This document shows, piece by piece, positions 52,742 through 61,813 of a stretch of DNA of 64,000 bases. A model generated the notes under the pieces. It did not search any database and was not told the origin of the DNA. It was given only the letters and a program-made list of their open reading frames with translations. Both the position numbers and the translations under genes were made by a program. Numbering within the stretch: the stretch's first letter is position 1; every line of letters begins with the position of its first letter. The stretch comes from Paenibacillus silviterrae (GTDB taxonomy: Bacteria; Bacillota; Bacilli; Paenibacillales; NBRC-103111): NCBI RefSeq assembly GCF_030167925.1, contig NZ_JASKUT010000002.1, positions 248,001-312,000 of the forward strand, in the 5' to 3' direction.

Positions 52742-54484
52742 ATGAATGTCGGACTGCAGAGCATGTTTTACAAGTATGTCTGGTCGTCGAATTGGTGGAA
52801 GCAAGGCCGAAACGATACGTCTGTTAAGCATATGGATCTTCACTGCCTGAAGCGGGATAGTGCCGCCTTTCAAGCGCTGCTTCACTCGGATGAAGAGGAG
52901 ATGCTGGTCACACTAAGCCGAGATGCCCTTCTGTGGAAGGGAGGACCGATAACGATCATCAGATGCGAAGTGGAAACCGATGCCCCGGTCAAGGTGGAGC
53001 TCCGGTGGATCGGCTTGATCGAGGATGACCATCGCGTCCCACGGTCCGATGTGCTGCTGGAAGAATCCCATTTGTACGTGCCGAAACGTAAAATTCAGCC
53101 CGCTTGGGTTGAGCTTCATGCGGACGAAGCCGCCGCGCCCGGGACATATGCAGGGAAAATAAGCTTTTATACGCATACCATGTTTGAAGATGAGACCCTG
53201 GAGCATGAGCTGACCTTTAGCCTCACGATACATGATGAGATGCTGCCGCCCAGCAGCGGATATTCCTTTTACTTGGATCTGTGGCAGCATAACTGCAATA
53301 TTGCAAGGAAGTACGAAGTTTCTTACTGGTCAGACGCTCATTTCGAAATTCTGGACCACTATCTGGAAAGCTTGGGGCATCTCGGGCAGAAAGCTTTGTC
53401 CCTGATTGTATCCGAAGAGCCGTGGAGCGGCCAGCGCACCTTTATCGACGTGGAGCCATCGGACTTGAACGAATACAGCATCGTACCGGTTGTGAAATCG
53501 AAGGACGGACGATTCCAGTACGACTTCTCGCACTTGGACCGCTATGTGGCGCTGGGTGAAAAGCACGGGATTACGCAAGAAATCGAGGTTTTCGGGTTGA
53601 TCGGCATATGGAGGCACGATGACGAAGGCTATACGGGGATCGTGGAAGGCTACCCGGATGCGATCAGGGTCCGGTATTTCGATGAAGCTGCCGGGTGCTT
53701 TAAGTTTATCCGAGATCCGGATGATCTGACCTCGTATATTCAGGCTTTGGAGCGGCATTTCAGGGAAAAAGGCTGGATAGAGCGGGTACGTGTCGTAGCC
53801 GATGAGCCGGCGGACATTCCGTTGTTCGAACGGAGCTTGAACTATTTGCAATCCATTGCGCCCCATTTCCGGTATAAAGCGGCTGTCAATCATACCTCCT
53901 TTATCCAAAAGGAAATCGAAGGCATCGTGGATTATGTGCCGGATCTCGAATGCGCCGCAGAAGAGTTCGACCAGCTGATGAAGCTAAAAAAAGAAATCAA
54001 AGGTACGATGGCCTATTACGTTTGCTGTAATCCGGATAAGCCTAACACCTTTATCAGCTCGCCTTCCATCGAATGCCGTGTCATACCTTGGCTAGTGGAG
54101 AAACTGAAGCTGGACGGATTTTTACGTTGGAACTATACCGTCTGGCCGGATGACCCTCTACATAAGCTTTCGTATCGGCCTCTGATCTGGAAGGCGGGGG
54201 ATACCAACTTCGTATATCCCGGCAAACGGGGAGCCCCCTTGCTCTCCCTCCGGTACAAGTGGCTGCAGAAGGGGATACGCGACTACGAATATATGCAAAT
54301 GCTGAAAAAAGAAGGGTATGCCGAGCAAGTGGACCGTTTGCTGGAGACTGTGTTCCTGTTCGGCCAGCCGAGTGAGCTGGCTCCCGGCTCAGGAAAAACC
54401 GCCGGTCAATTGTACAGTCTTCAGGAAGAAGACTATGACCGGCTGTATGCGCTCAAGGGAGAGCCATTTGATCCTGCTGAGTAG
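52742..54484 (+). CDS. DUF4091-domain protein, GH123-like glycosidase candidate
   Basis: 580 residues, no signal peptide. The N-terminal third is a beta-sandwich ('PITIIRCEVETDAPVKVELR', 'PGTYAGKISF'). The middle is a TIM-barrel-like region with Asp/Glu-rich tips ('VVADEPADIPLFE'), and the end 'FVYPGKRGAPLLSLRYKWL' followed by 'GIRDYEYMQML' is the signature of DUF4091 proteins. DUF4091 is related to GH123 beta-N-acetylgalactosaminidases. The gene overlaps in regulation with the GH95-like gene 10 bp downstream. Removal of N-acetylhexosamine from imported oligosaccharides is inferred; the enzyme class is not certain. Confidence 0.72.
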   Translation: MNVGLQSMFYKYVWSSNWWKQGRNDTSVKHMDLHCLKRDSAAFQALLHSDEEEMLVTLSRDALLWKGGPITIIRCEVETDAPVKVELRWIGLIEDDHRVPRSDVLLEESHLYVPKRKIQPAWVELHADEAAAPGTYAGKISFYTHTMFEDETLEHELTFSLTIHDEMLPPSSGYSFYLDLWQHNCNIARKYEVSYWSDAHFEILDHYLESLGHLGQKALSLIVSEEPWSGQRTFIDVEPSDLNEYSIVPVVKSKDGRFQYDFSHLDRYVALGEKHGITQEIEVFGLIGIWRHDDEGYTGIVEGYPDAIRVRYFDEAAGCFKFIRDPDDLTSYIQALERHFREKGWIERVRVVADEPADIPLFERSLNYLQSIAPHFRYKAAVNHTSFIQKEIEGIVDYVPDLECAAEEFDQLMKLKKEIKGTMAYYVCCNPDKPNTFISSPSIECRVIPWLVEKLKLDGFLRWNYTVWPDDPLHKLSYRPLIWKAGDTNFVYPGKRGAPLLSLRYKWLQKGIRDYEYMQMLKKEGYAEQVDRLLETVFLFGQPSELAPGSGKTAGQLYSLQEEDYDRLYALKGEPFDPAE

Positions 54485-54493
54485 GAGGGACGT

Positions 54494-57400
54494 ATGAGAA
54501 GCATTACATTCGACAACGCCACGTGCGGGTGGAACGAAGCTTTGCCGCTTGGCAACGGACATTTCGGCGGTATGGTATTTTTCGAGGAGCATCGGCTTAC
54601 GGTCGCTCTGAATCATTATGAGGTTTATTATCAGAAGCTTAACCGGTACTCGAAAAAGTATAGAGCCGGAGAAGGCCCCGATTTATCGCGCCAATACGGA
54701 TATACGTTTGAAGAATTGAAGAAGTTAGCGACGGATCTATACCGGGATCCGGGCGGCGGCCCGATTTATTTATACGGTGATGCCTTGAACCCGAACAGCA
54801 TGTATAGAAAATACGGCAAACCCGCAGGCGGCTCTTCCCATTATCCAACAGGGGAAATTCATTTATATCCCTCTGCCGTGCTGGCCGATCCGGATCACTA
54901 CTCGCTGCGGCTCGATATGGACACAGCAACCGTACACTTCCGTACGGAAAAAGCGGGTAACAAGCTTGATGTGCAAACCATCGTTTCCCAAGATGGAGAT
55001 TACGTAATCACGAAAATCAGGCAGTCCAATGCTTCTCTGTTAGAATCCATTGACTTGACGGTTCCTTCCAGGAGATATGCGGAGATGGATGTCGTGTATC
55101 ATCAGCTGGATGATACGACATTTTATTATCAAGGCTCCTTCTATCCGGACGGCGAGGATAGAGAGCGGTTTGAGCCGTTCAGGTTTATTGTAATGATGCG
55201 TCTGGTCGGGGCCAAAGGGGCCGTTGAGGCATTGGATGGCTCCATCCGGATTCGTCCCCTTGATGCAAAGGAAGACCTCACATTACTAACAACGGTCGTA
55301 ACGGAGGAAGTAACCAAGGACCTGCTTGCCGAAGCAGTACGGAGGTTAAATACCGCCGTGGAACGGGTGGAGGAAATGATGGCGGATCACCAAGAGCATT
55401 GGCGAAGCTTTTGCCAGCGCTCCTCCATTACCGTGCCGGACAAAATGATCGAGGATTTATGGCATCTAAACCTATATGCGCTTGCATGCTGCAGCGGCCA
55501 AGGCGGTAACATGCGCGAGCAGGCCTGCGGCTTGAACGGCTTATGGGATATTAAGCAGCCTACCAAGTGGGGCAGTATGTGGTATTGGGACGTTAATATT
55601 CAAGCGGCTTTCGCACCGCTTTATACGGCTAACCGGCTTGAAATAGCGGAGGTGTTTGCCGACGGTTTGCTTTCGTATGCGGGTCTTGCCGAGCGAATGG
55701 CTCAGCAATTTTACGGTCTGAAGGGTATTTCTGCGGACTACCCGCATGCTTCATATATGAGTATATGGCCGTGGTGCGCTCAATTTTTATGGGACTATTA
55801 CCGGTATAGCATGGACATGGACTTTTTGCGAGAGAAAGCGTATCGCGTATTTAAAGGGCTTGCACAGTTTTTTGAAGGCTATTTGCAGATGGATGACCAT
55901 TCGGGCAGGCTCTGCGTTTTCCCCGATATATCACCGGAACAAGGGCCGATAACCCGAAATTCGACCTGTTCGTTGGCAGCTATCAAGTATTTACTGAATA
56001 TGGCCTGCGAAGCAAACGAGCTATTGGGAGAATCGGAAGCCGACCGCAAGAGATGGAAAGAGATGGCTGAGCTGCTCACGGATTACCCTTCAGGCGAATC
56101 TCCCGGTTACGGCGAAATACTGCTGGACTCGGAGTGGGCACCCGCGGAGCTGCATTTACGTCACCCGTCGCTTCTCATGCCCATATATCCGGTGGGAGAA
56201 TTCAACAAGAATAGTGAGCCCTCGCAGCGGAAACGAGCGGAAAATACGCTTCGCTATGTGGAAAATCATATCGAATACGGCGTATTCCAGTTCGGTTGGC
56301 TCTCCTGTGCCGCCGCCAGGCTGGGAAAAGGAAACACAGCCCTTCGGCTGCTTTACGAGCACGGCATTGATTTGTCGCTTCGAAGCAACGGGTTGTTTGC
56401 CGAAGAAACGGAGCGCTGGATGAATTACTGCAACATCACGAACGAGCCGTTATACCATCCGCATATGACAGAAGGCTCCGGAGGCATTGTCGCCGCTGTC
56501 AACGAAATGCTGCTGCAAAGCTATGACGGAGTGATCGACGTATTTCCGGCGGTGCCTTCAGGAGAAAGTGAACCGGAACGGACGGTCGGTATGTATGAGC
56601 ATCATCTTGAACATAAGGTTCGTTCCTACGAAAGATGGGAGAATTGCGCATTTCACGGATTATTGGCCGTTGGGGGCTTCGAAGTAAGTGCCGAAATGAG
56701 GGATGGCCGAACCGTATGGGTTCGAATGAAAAGCAGGGCAGGCGGACGGATAACGATTCGCAATCCTTTTGGAAGGGATGAGAAGATCATTGCAGTACAC
56801 ATAGAAGGGGCTGAGCGTTCCGAGATAGAGTACAGCTTGGAGGATGGTCTGATTTCTTTTCTTACGAATCCGTATGGGGAGTATGCGATATATCCCCAAG
56901 CCGATTCGGAGCCCCTTTGCTCGTATAATCCGCAGCCTATAGAGCAAAACGGCTATCCCCGCACTCATGAGGCTCATACGTACAGAAGAGTGTTTCTCGG
57001 TAAAAACAAGGATACACAATATTACCGGATGCTCGATCATTTCACATTTGATTATTATGCCGGCAACAGCCGGGAATCGAGGCTGGCGGCCTTCCGGCTC
57101 GATTGCGGAGTGAATCCGGCTATTCTGGATAAGGATTACGGGAACGTACTGCCCAGGCAAATGCACAATGAGGGGATCCTCGGACAGACGTTCCGCAAAA
57201 TCACAACCGAAACCGTATTTACACCGTATTCAGGCATCGGATGGTTACGTGCCGAGAAGCTTATCTCGCTTGACCGCGGGAACCCTGATGAGCTGCGAAG
57301 AGATTTTATCGGAGGGGCTGATGAAGCGACTTTTTTTATTGAGTTACCGAAGGGAAGATACGACTTGCTTTTCGTAACAGGAGACAGCGCCGCACCGTCT

Positions 57401-57595
57401 TACACGGAGATCGGCATTCCCGGGCAAAGCGCATGGAAGCCGGAGAAGGCGTTGAGGGCGGGGGAATTCCAAACGGATATCTTATCTATTTCGCAAAAGC
57501 AAGATGGCTATCTGAACATCAATTTTCGCAGCATGGCCGATTTGGAATGGAGAGTGAATGTACTGGTTATCAACAAAAGCTACACCTATTTGTAA
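54494..57595 (+). CDS. Large GH95-like glycoside hydrolase (clan GH-L type)
   Basis: 1033 residues with TAGGAGGG before the ATG. The start 'GWNEALPLGNGHFGGMVF' is the N-terminal sandwich signature of GH95/GH65-like enzymes. The (alpha/alpha)6 barrel part shows 'WGSMWYWDVNIQAAFAPLYT', 'FPDISPEQGPITRNSTC' and 'GSGGIVAAVNEMLLQSYDG', which resemble GH95 catalytic-domain blocks. The last 200 residues form an extra beta-rich domain. No signal peptide. GH95 members are alpha-L-fucosidases or alpha-L-galactosidases; the sequence is distant enough that another linkage is possible. It is co-transcribed with the DUF4091 gene. Confidence 0.7.
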   Translation: MRSITFDNATCGWNEALPLGNGHFGGMVFFEEHRLTVALNHYEVYYQKLNRYSKKYRAGEGPDLSRQYGYTFEELKKLATDLYRDPGGGPIYLYGDALNPNSMYRKYGKPAGGSSHYPTGEIHLYPSAVLADPDHYSLRLDMDTATVHFRTEKAGNKLDVQTIVSQDGDYVITKIRQSNASLLESIDLTVPSRRYAEMDVVYHQLDDTTFYYQGSFYPDGEDRERFEPFRFIVMMRLVGAKGAVEALDGSIRIRPLDAKEDLTLLTTVVTEEVTKDLLAEAVRRLNTAVERVEEMMADHQEHWRSFCQRSSITVPDKMIEDLWHLNLYALACCSGQGGNMREQACGLNGLWDIKQPTKWGSMWYWDVNIQAAFAPLYTANRLEIAEVFADGLLSYAGLAERMAQQFYGLKGISADYPHASYMSIWPWCAQFLWDYYRYSMDMDFLREKAYRVFKGLAQFFEGYLQMDDHSGRLCVFPDISPEQGPITRNSTCSLAAIKYLLNMACEANELLGESEADRKRWKEMAELLTDYPSGESPGYGEILLDSEWAPAELHLRHPSLLMPIYPVGEFNKNSEPSQRKRAENTLRYVENHIEYGVFQFGWLSCAAARLGKGNTALRLLYEHGIDLSLRSNGLFAEETERWMNYCNITNEPLYHPHMTEGSGGIVAAVNEMLLQSYDGVIDVFPAVPSGESEPERTVGMYEHHLEHKVRSYERWENCAFHGLLAVGGFEVSAEMRDGRTVWVRMKSRAGGRITIRNPFGRDEKIIAVHIEGAERSEIEYSLEDGLISFLTNPYGEYAIYPQADSEPLCSYNPQPIEQNGYPRTHEAHTYRRVFLGKNKDTQYYRMLDHFTFDYYAGNSRESRLAAFRLDCGVNPAILDKDYGNVLPRQMHNEGILGQTFRKITTETVFTPYSGIGWLRAEKLISLDRGNPDELRRDFIGGADEATFFIELPKGRYDLLFVTGDSAAPSYTEIGIPGQSAWKPEKALRAGEFQTDILSISQKQDGYLNINFRSMADLEWRVNVLVINKSYTYL

Positions 57596-57676
57596 TTGCT
57601 TCTTTATAGCAGGAGCACGTCATAAATGTGCACATAAAGGGCATAATATTACACCTTCAAATTAGTGTGTACCGCC

Positions 57677-57766
57677 TACAATGGACAATGAGAACTTAAA
57701 AGAGGTGGTGGTCTGGTTATGAGAGAAGACGGAGGGGCAGTTTCCCCGTCTTTGTAAGCGCTTTTC
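57677..57766 (+). promoter_or_regulatory. Leader with short reading frame, hairpin and cre-like site before the PL8 gene
   Basis: TACAAT at 57677-57682 is a possible -10 box. A 12-codon frame (MREDGGAVSPSL, 57719-57757) follows AGAGGTGGTGG. Its codons form a hairpin (AAGACGG at 57727-57733 with CCCCGTCTT at 57744-57752). TGTAAGCGCTTTTC at 57753-57766 is a cre-like site right after it. The arrangement could be an attenuator plus CcpA control, but the peptide is short and may be chance. Confidence 0.35.
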
Positions 57767-57818
57767 TGAAACAGGAAGGGATGCAATCCAGATGTGTTTA
57801 TAAAGGAGCGTGCCTATA

Positions 57819-60800
57819 GTGTTCAAGAAAAAAGTCTTTAAAACCATCCACGTTGCTATTATCATTGCGATGCTGTCATTTTTAGTAATACCTTCCTTTG
57901 CTGTAGAAGCCATTGCAGCTGAAGAAACGAATCTCATCTCGAATGGTGGATTCGAGACGACTGTGACAACGACGCGGAACAAATGGGTGGGTAACATAGA
58001 ACCTGTCGGTTGGACGGAATGGTATGCCAGCGGAAGCGGCAAAGCGGCTATCGATCGCACGGTTGTTCACGAAGGAAGCAATTCCGTTCGAATCGAGCAC
58101 GCCTCAGCAAGCCGAACCGCCATAAGCGGTACGTTCACGGTCACGCCCGGACAGCGCTACAAGCTGGGCGTTTGGATAAAAACCGATAACGTCGTTGCCG
58201 CGAACGGGGTGTTCGCAAGGACGCAATATTTGGACAGCAGCGGTAAAAAAGTAGGTGACGGTCCCGCAACAGCCAAGCTGTCGGGAACGAACGATTGGAT
58301 TCTGAAGGAAACGTTTATGACGATACCGGCAGGCGCAGCAAAGCTGAAAATTGAACCGTTCTTCGAAACGGGAACAGGAAATGTATGGTTTGATGAGGTG
58401 ACGCTTGTGAAATGGGACGGTCTGACCGGTCTTGATTTGGACCGCGACTTCATATCGATCGGGAAGGATCAATCGATTAAGCTAAATCCGATCTATACAC
58501 CCGCAGATGCTCCTGACAAATCCGTGATCTGGACGTCTACGAATCCTGATGTTGCCGTCGTGGCGGACGGGGTCGTTACGGGAAAAAGCTACGGTACGAC
58601 CGTTATCAAGGTGGCGACGATGGACGGAAGGCTTACGGCCGAATGCGTGATCGGCGTGGAATCTCCCGACATGCTTCAAGCCTATGACACATTGAGAGGA
58701 ATTTGGTACGACAAGCTGGTAGGAGGCGGCCGGGCGAATACCGCCGACCCTGACATCGCAGCTTATGTCACTGCGCTTGCGGCGAATGTGACCAACCCGG
58801 AACGGACCGGCCGCTGGGATAGGCTGAACCAATCGGCGGATCGGACGTATTTATGGAGCGATTTGACCAGCGTGACCGATTCGGCGCAAATATCGACGGC
58901 ATACGGCGCTTTGCGGACGATGTCGCTCGCGTACTCGATCCCAGGCTCGCCTTTATATCATAATGAATCACTCCGCAACGATATCGTCGGGGCGCTCGAT
59001 TGGATGTATGCGAACCGGTACAATGAGAAGAAGACCGAATACGGTAACTGGTGGGATTGGGAAATCGGGACACCCCAGATCGTCAACGACATTATGGTGC
59101 TTATGTACGACCATTTATCCGCCGACCAGCTCAACAACTATATGAAGCCGATCGACCGGTTTGTACGCGACCCGAAGGTGCGGGCTATCAACGGCGTTAA
59201 GGAAACGGGCGCCAACCTGCTCGATAAGGCTTTTGTCGTGAGCCTTCGGGGAATCATCGGCATGCTGAGCGCCAAAATTGTTCAGGGACGCGATGCGATC
59301 GGGCCCGAGTTCGTCTATGCGACCAAAGGAGACGGCGTATACAAGGACGGTTCGCTCGTCCAGCATTTCAACATCGCGTATACGGGCGGGTATGGAGCGG
59401 TATGGCTTAATCGTGCCGCCGATATGATGCTGTTGCTGAACGGATCTCCATGGACGGTGAGCGATCCGAACGTAAACAACGTGTACGATTGGGTGGCCGA
59501 TACCTTCGAGCCGATCATATACAAGGGCCAGCTGATGGATATGGTGAATGGGAGAGGCATTTCCCGACAGACGGCAGGCAGTGCCCGAGGCATCATTATG
59601 ACGATTCTGCGTCTGGCCGAAAGCGCTCCGGCGGATAAAGCGGTCTCCATCAAACGGATGGTCAAGGAATGGATCCGGTCGGACACAACCTATACCAATT
59701 ATGTAGAAGGGCTGCCGATCTACGAAATGAGCCTGGTCAAAAAGCTGATGAGCGATTCGGCGATCGAGCCGAGAGGGGAGCTCGTCAAGCATCAAGTGTT
59801 TGCCGGTATGGACAGGATCGTTCATTTACGACCCGGGTTCGGCTTGGGCATCAGCATGTTCTCCGACCGGATCAGCGCCTTCGAATACGGCAACGGGGAG
59901 AATGGAAGAGGCTGGTATACGGGGATAGGCATGACTTCACTGTACAATAACGATTTGACCCAGTTTCGTCAGGACTTCTGGCCGACCGTCGATTCGTACC
60001 GGCTGCCGGGAACGACGACGGACGGATCCTACAAGACGCCGAAGGATTGGGCTGCCTACATGAACCCGAAGGATTGGGTCGGAGGATCGTCAATCGACGG
60101 CCTGTACGGCGCCGCCGGGATGCACTTTTCGCTCGAGCAGAGCACGGGAAGCACATTGCAGGGCAAGAAGTCGTGGTTTTCCTTCGACGATGAAATCGTC
60201 GCGATCGGAAGCGGCATTACCGGTACGGACAACCGAAAGACAGAAACGATTGTGGAAAACCGGAAGCTGAACGGTAACTGCGACAATGCGCTCACGGTGA
60301 ACGGAGCGAGGAAACCGGCTGAGCTGGGTTGGTCCGAAATGATGGATAACGTCAAGTGGGCACACCTATCGGGCAACGAAGCCAATTCCGATATCGGCTA
60401 CTATTTCCCTAAAGATGCGACCATAGCGGGACTTCGCGAAGCCAGAACCGGCGCATGGAAGGATATTAACTCCGGGGGAAGCCCAGCCCCGATTACGAGA
60501 AATTATTTAAGCCTGGCATTTGATCACGGGGTGAATCCGACCGACGCTTCCTACGCCTACGTGCTATTGCCTGGGAAGGATGCCGCATCGACGGAAGTGT
60601 ACAGCGAAAGTCCGAACATCGCGATTCTTAGCCAGACACAAGACGTGCATGCCGTGAAAGAAGCAGGCCTCGGCATTACCGCCGCGAACTTCTGGAACGC
60701 GGGTACTGTTGACGGACTGACCGCCTACAACCCGGCGTCCGTTATGATGAAGGAATCGAACGGATCGGTCACGCTCGCCGTTTCCGATCCGACGCAAAAG

Positions 60801-61700
60801 CAAAGCGCGGTAACGATTGAGTTGAACAAAGCGGAGTTGTCCGTCGTGGGTCACGACGCCACGATCGAAGTAGTGCAAACGTCGCCTACGATTAAGCTGG
60901 TCGTGAATACGGCCGGTTCCATTGGTAAATCGCATGTCATTACGTTCAGGGACTCGGTTGCTCCCACTACAACCGACGATGTCAAAGCCGGCTGGCAAGC
61001 TTCGCCGCAAACGGTGAAGCTGACTGCAGCCGATCAAGGCAGTGGCATCGCTGAAACGTTATACCGTGTTAACCATGGGGCTTATGCCAAGGGCAATACG
61101 ATCAGCCTCGGTACGGAAGGCGTTCACTCCATCGAGTACTATAGCGTCGACCGCGCCGGAAACCAAGAAACGATCAAGTCGGCAACGGTTATGCTCGATA
61201 TGTCCGGACCGACGATCGAGCCGACGGTATCGCTGGCCGTCTATCGGACGGCTTCGGCAGCCATTCGCTTCGCGGTCACCGATTCGTTAAGTGGAATTGC
61301 AAGCACCTCTTTCAAATTGGACGGTGCGGAAATGAGCGAGCCTTTGATGGTAACGCCGTTATCGCTTGCATCCGGAAGGCATACGATTCAAGCGACCGCA
61401 TCCGATCAGGCCGGAAACGTTACGGCTCGCGAGTTTACGCTTGAGGTGATGATGGATATCGACCATTTGGGCGAGTTGATCCGTTATGGAGGAGAGCAAG
61501 GCTGGATCGGGAATCAAGGCGTATCGAACAGCTTGCTTTCCAAAGTCGATCATATTCATAAAGCCCGGTCCGATGCCGAGCAAGTACAGAACGGGCTGAA
61601 AGCCTTGCAGAATGAGATCGAGGCGCAAGCCGGTAAACAAATGGATGCCTTGTTTGCGCGGAAGCTGTTGGATGATATCGCATATTTGAAGAAAAAATAA
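57819..61700 (+). CDS. Secreted PL8-family polysaccharide lyase (hyaluronan/chondroitin/xanthan type)
   Basis: 1293 residues. The GTG at 57819 is 10 bases after AAAGGAG; the GTG at 57810 is too close. Signal peptide of about 35 residues, no lipobox. A carbohydrate-binding-like sandwich (about 35-205) and a Big_2-type domain (about 208-285) precede the catalytic (alpha/alpha) toroid and its beta-sandwiches. All catalytic residues are at the family spacing: Asn466 ('TGANLLD'), His516 and Tyr525 ('VQHFNIAYTGGYG'), Arg579 and Arg583 ('NGRGISR'). The aromatic patch 'NWWDWEIGTP' is present. The C-terminus adds Ig-like and helical domains. It cleaves uronic-acid polysaccharides outside the cell by beta-elimination. 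Confidence 0.88.
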   Translation: MFKKKVFKTIHVAIIIAMLSFLVIPSFAVEAIAAEETNLISNGGFETTVTTTRNKWVGNIEPVGWTEWYASGSGKAAIDRTVVHEGSNSVRIEHASASRTAISGTFTVTPGQRYKLGVWIKTDNVVAANGVFARTQYLDSSGKKVGDGPATAKLSGTNDWILKETFMTIPAGAAKLKIEPFFETGTGNVWFDEVTLVKWDGLTGLDLDRDFISIGKDQSIKLNPIYTPADAPDKSVIWTSTNPDVAVVADGVVTGKSYGTTVIKVATMDGRLTAECVIGVESPDMLQAYDTLRGIWYDKLVGGGRANTADPDIAAYVTALAANVTNPERTGRWDRLNQSADRTYLWSDLTSVTDSAQISTAYGALRTMSLAYSIPGSPLYHNESLRNDIVGALDWMYANRYNEKKTEYGNWWDWEIGTPQIVNDIMVLMYDHLSADQLNNYMKPIDRFVRDPKVRAINGVKETGANLLDKAFVVSLRGIIGMLSAKIVQGRDAIGPEFVYATKGDGVYKDGSLVQHFNIAYTGGYGAVWLNRAADMMLLLNGSPWTVSDPNVNNVYDWVADTFEPIIYKGQLMDMVNGRGISRQTAGSARGIIMTILRLAESAPADKAVSIKRMVKEWIRSDTTYTNYVEGLPIYEMSLVKKLMSDSAIEPRGELVKHQVFAGMDRIVHLRPGFGLGISMFSDRISAFEYGNGENGRGWYTGIGMTSLYNNDLTQFRQDFWPTVDSYRLPGTTTDGSYKTPKDWAAYMNPKDWVGGSSIDGLYGAAGMHFSLEQSTGSTLQGKKSWFSFDDEIVAIGSGITGTDNRKTETIVENRKLNGNCDNALTVNGARKPAELGWSEMMDNVKWAHLSGNEANSDIGYYFPKDATIAGLREARTGAWKDINSGGSPAPITRNYLSLAFDHGVNPTDASYAYVLLPGKDAASTEVYSESPNIAILSQTQDVHAVKEAGLGITAANFWNAGTVDGLTAYNPASVMMKESNGSVTLAVSDPTQKQSAVTIELNKAELSVVGHDATIEVVQTSPTIKLVVNTAGSIGKSHVITFRDSVAPTTTDDVKAGWQASPQTVKLTAADQGSGIAETLYRVNHGAYAKGNTISLGTEGVHSIEYYSVDRAGNQETIKSATVMLDMSGPTIEPTVSLAVYRTASAAIRFAVTDSLSGIASTSFKLDGAEMSEPLMVTPLSLASGRHTIQATASDQAGNVTAREFTLEVMMDIDHLGELIRYGGEQGWIGNQGVSNSLLSKVDHIHKARSDAEQVQNGLKALQNEIEAQAGKQMDALFARKLLDDIAYLKKK

Positions 61701-61712
61701 TACTGCTACTGT

Positions 61713-61752
61713 AAGGAGAGACACTGACGATGTTGCGGTTAGTGTCTCTTCT
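61713..61752. terminator. Terminator-like hairpin between convergent PL8 and germination genes
   Basis: AGAGACACT and AGTGTCTCT form a perfect 9-bp stem with a 15-base loop, ending in TCTTCTT. It can serve both convergent genes. Confidence 0.65.
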
Positions 61753-61813
61753 TACTAATGGAGGAGCAAGTGATCGGGTCGGAGCAATAGCAAGTATCCG
61801 GCTCCCGCTATGG

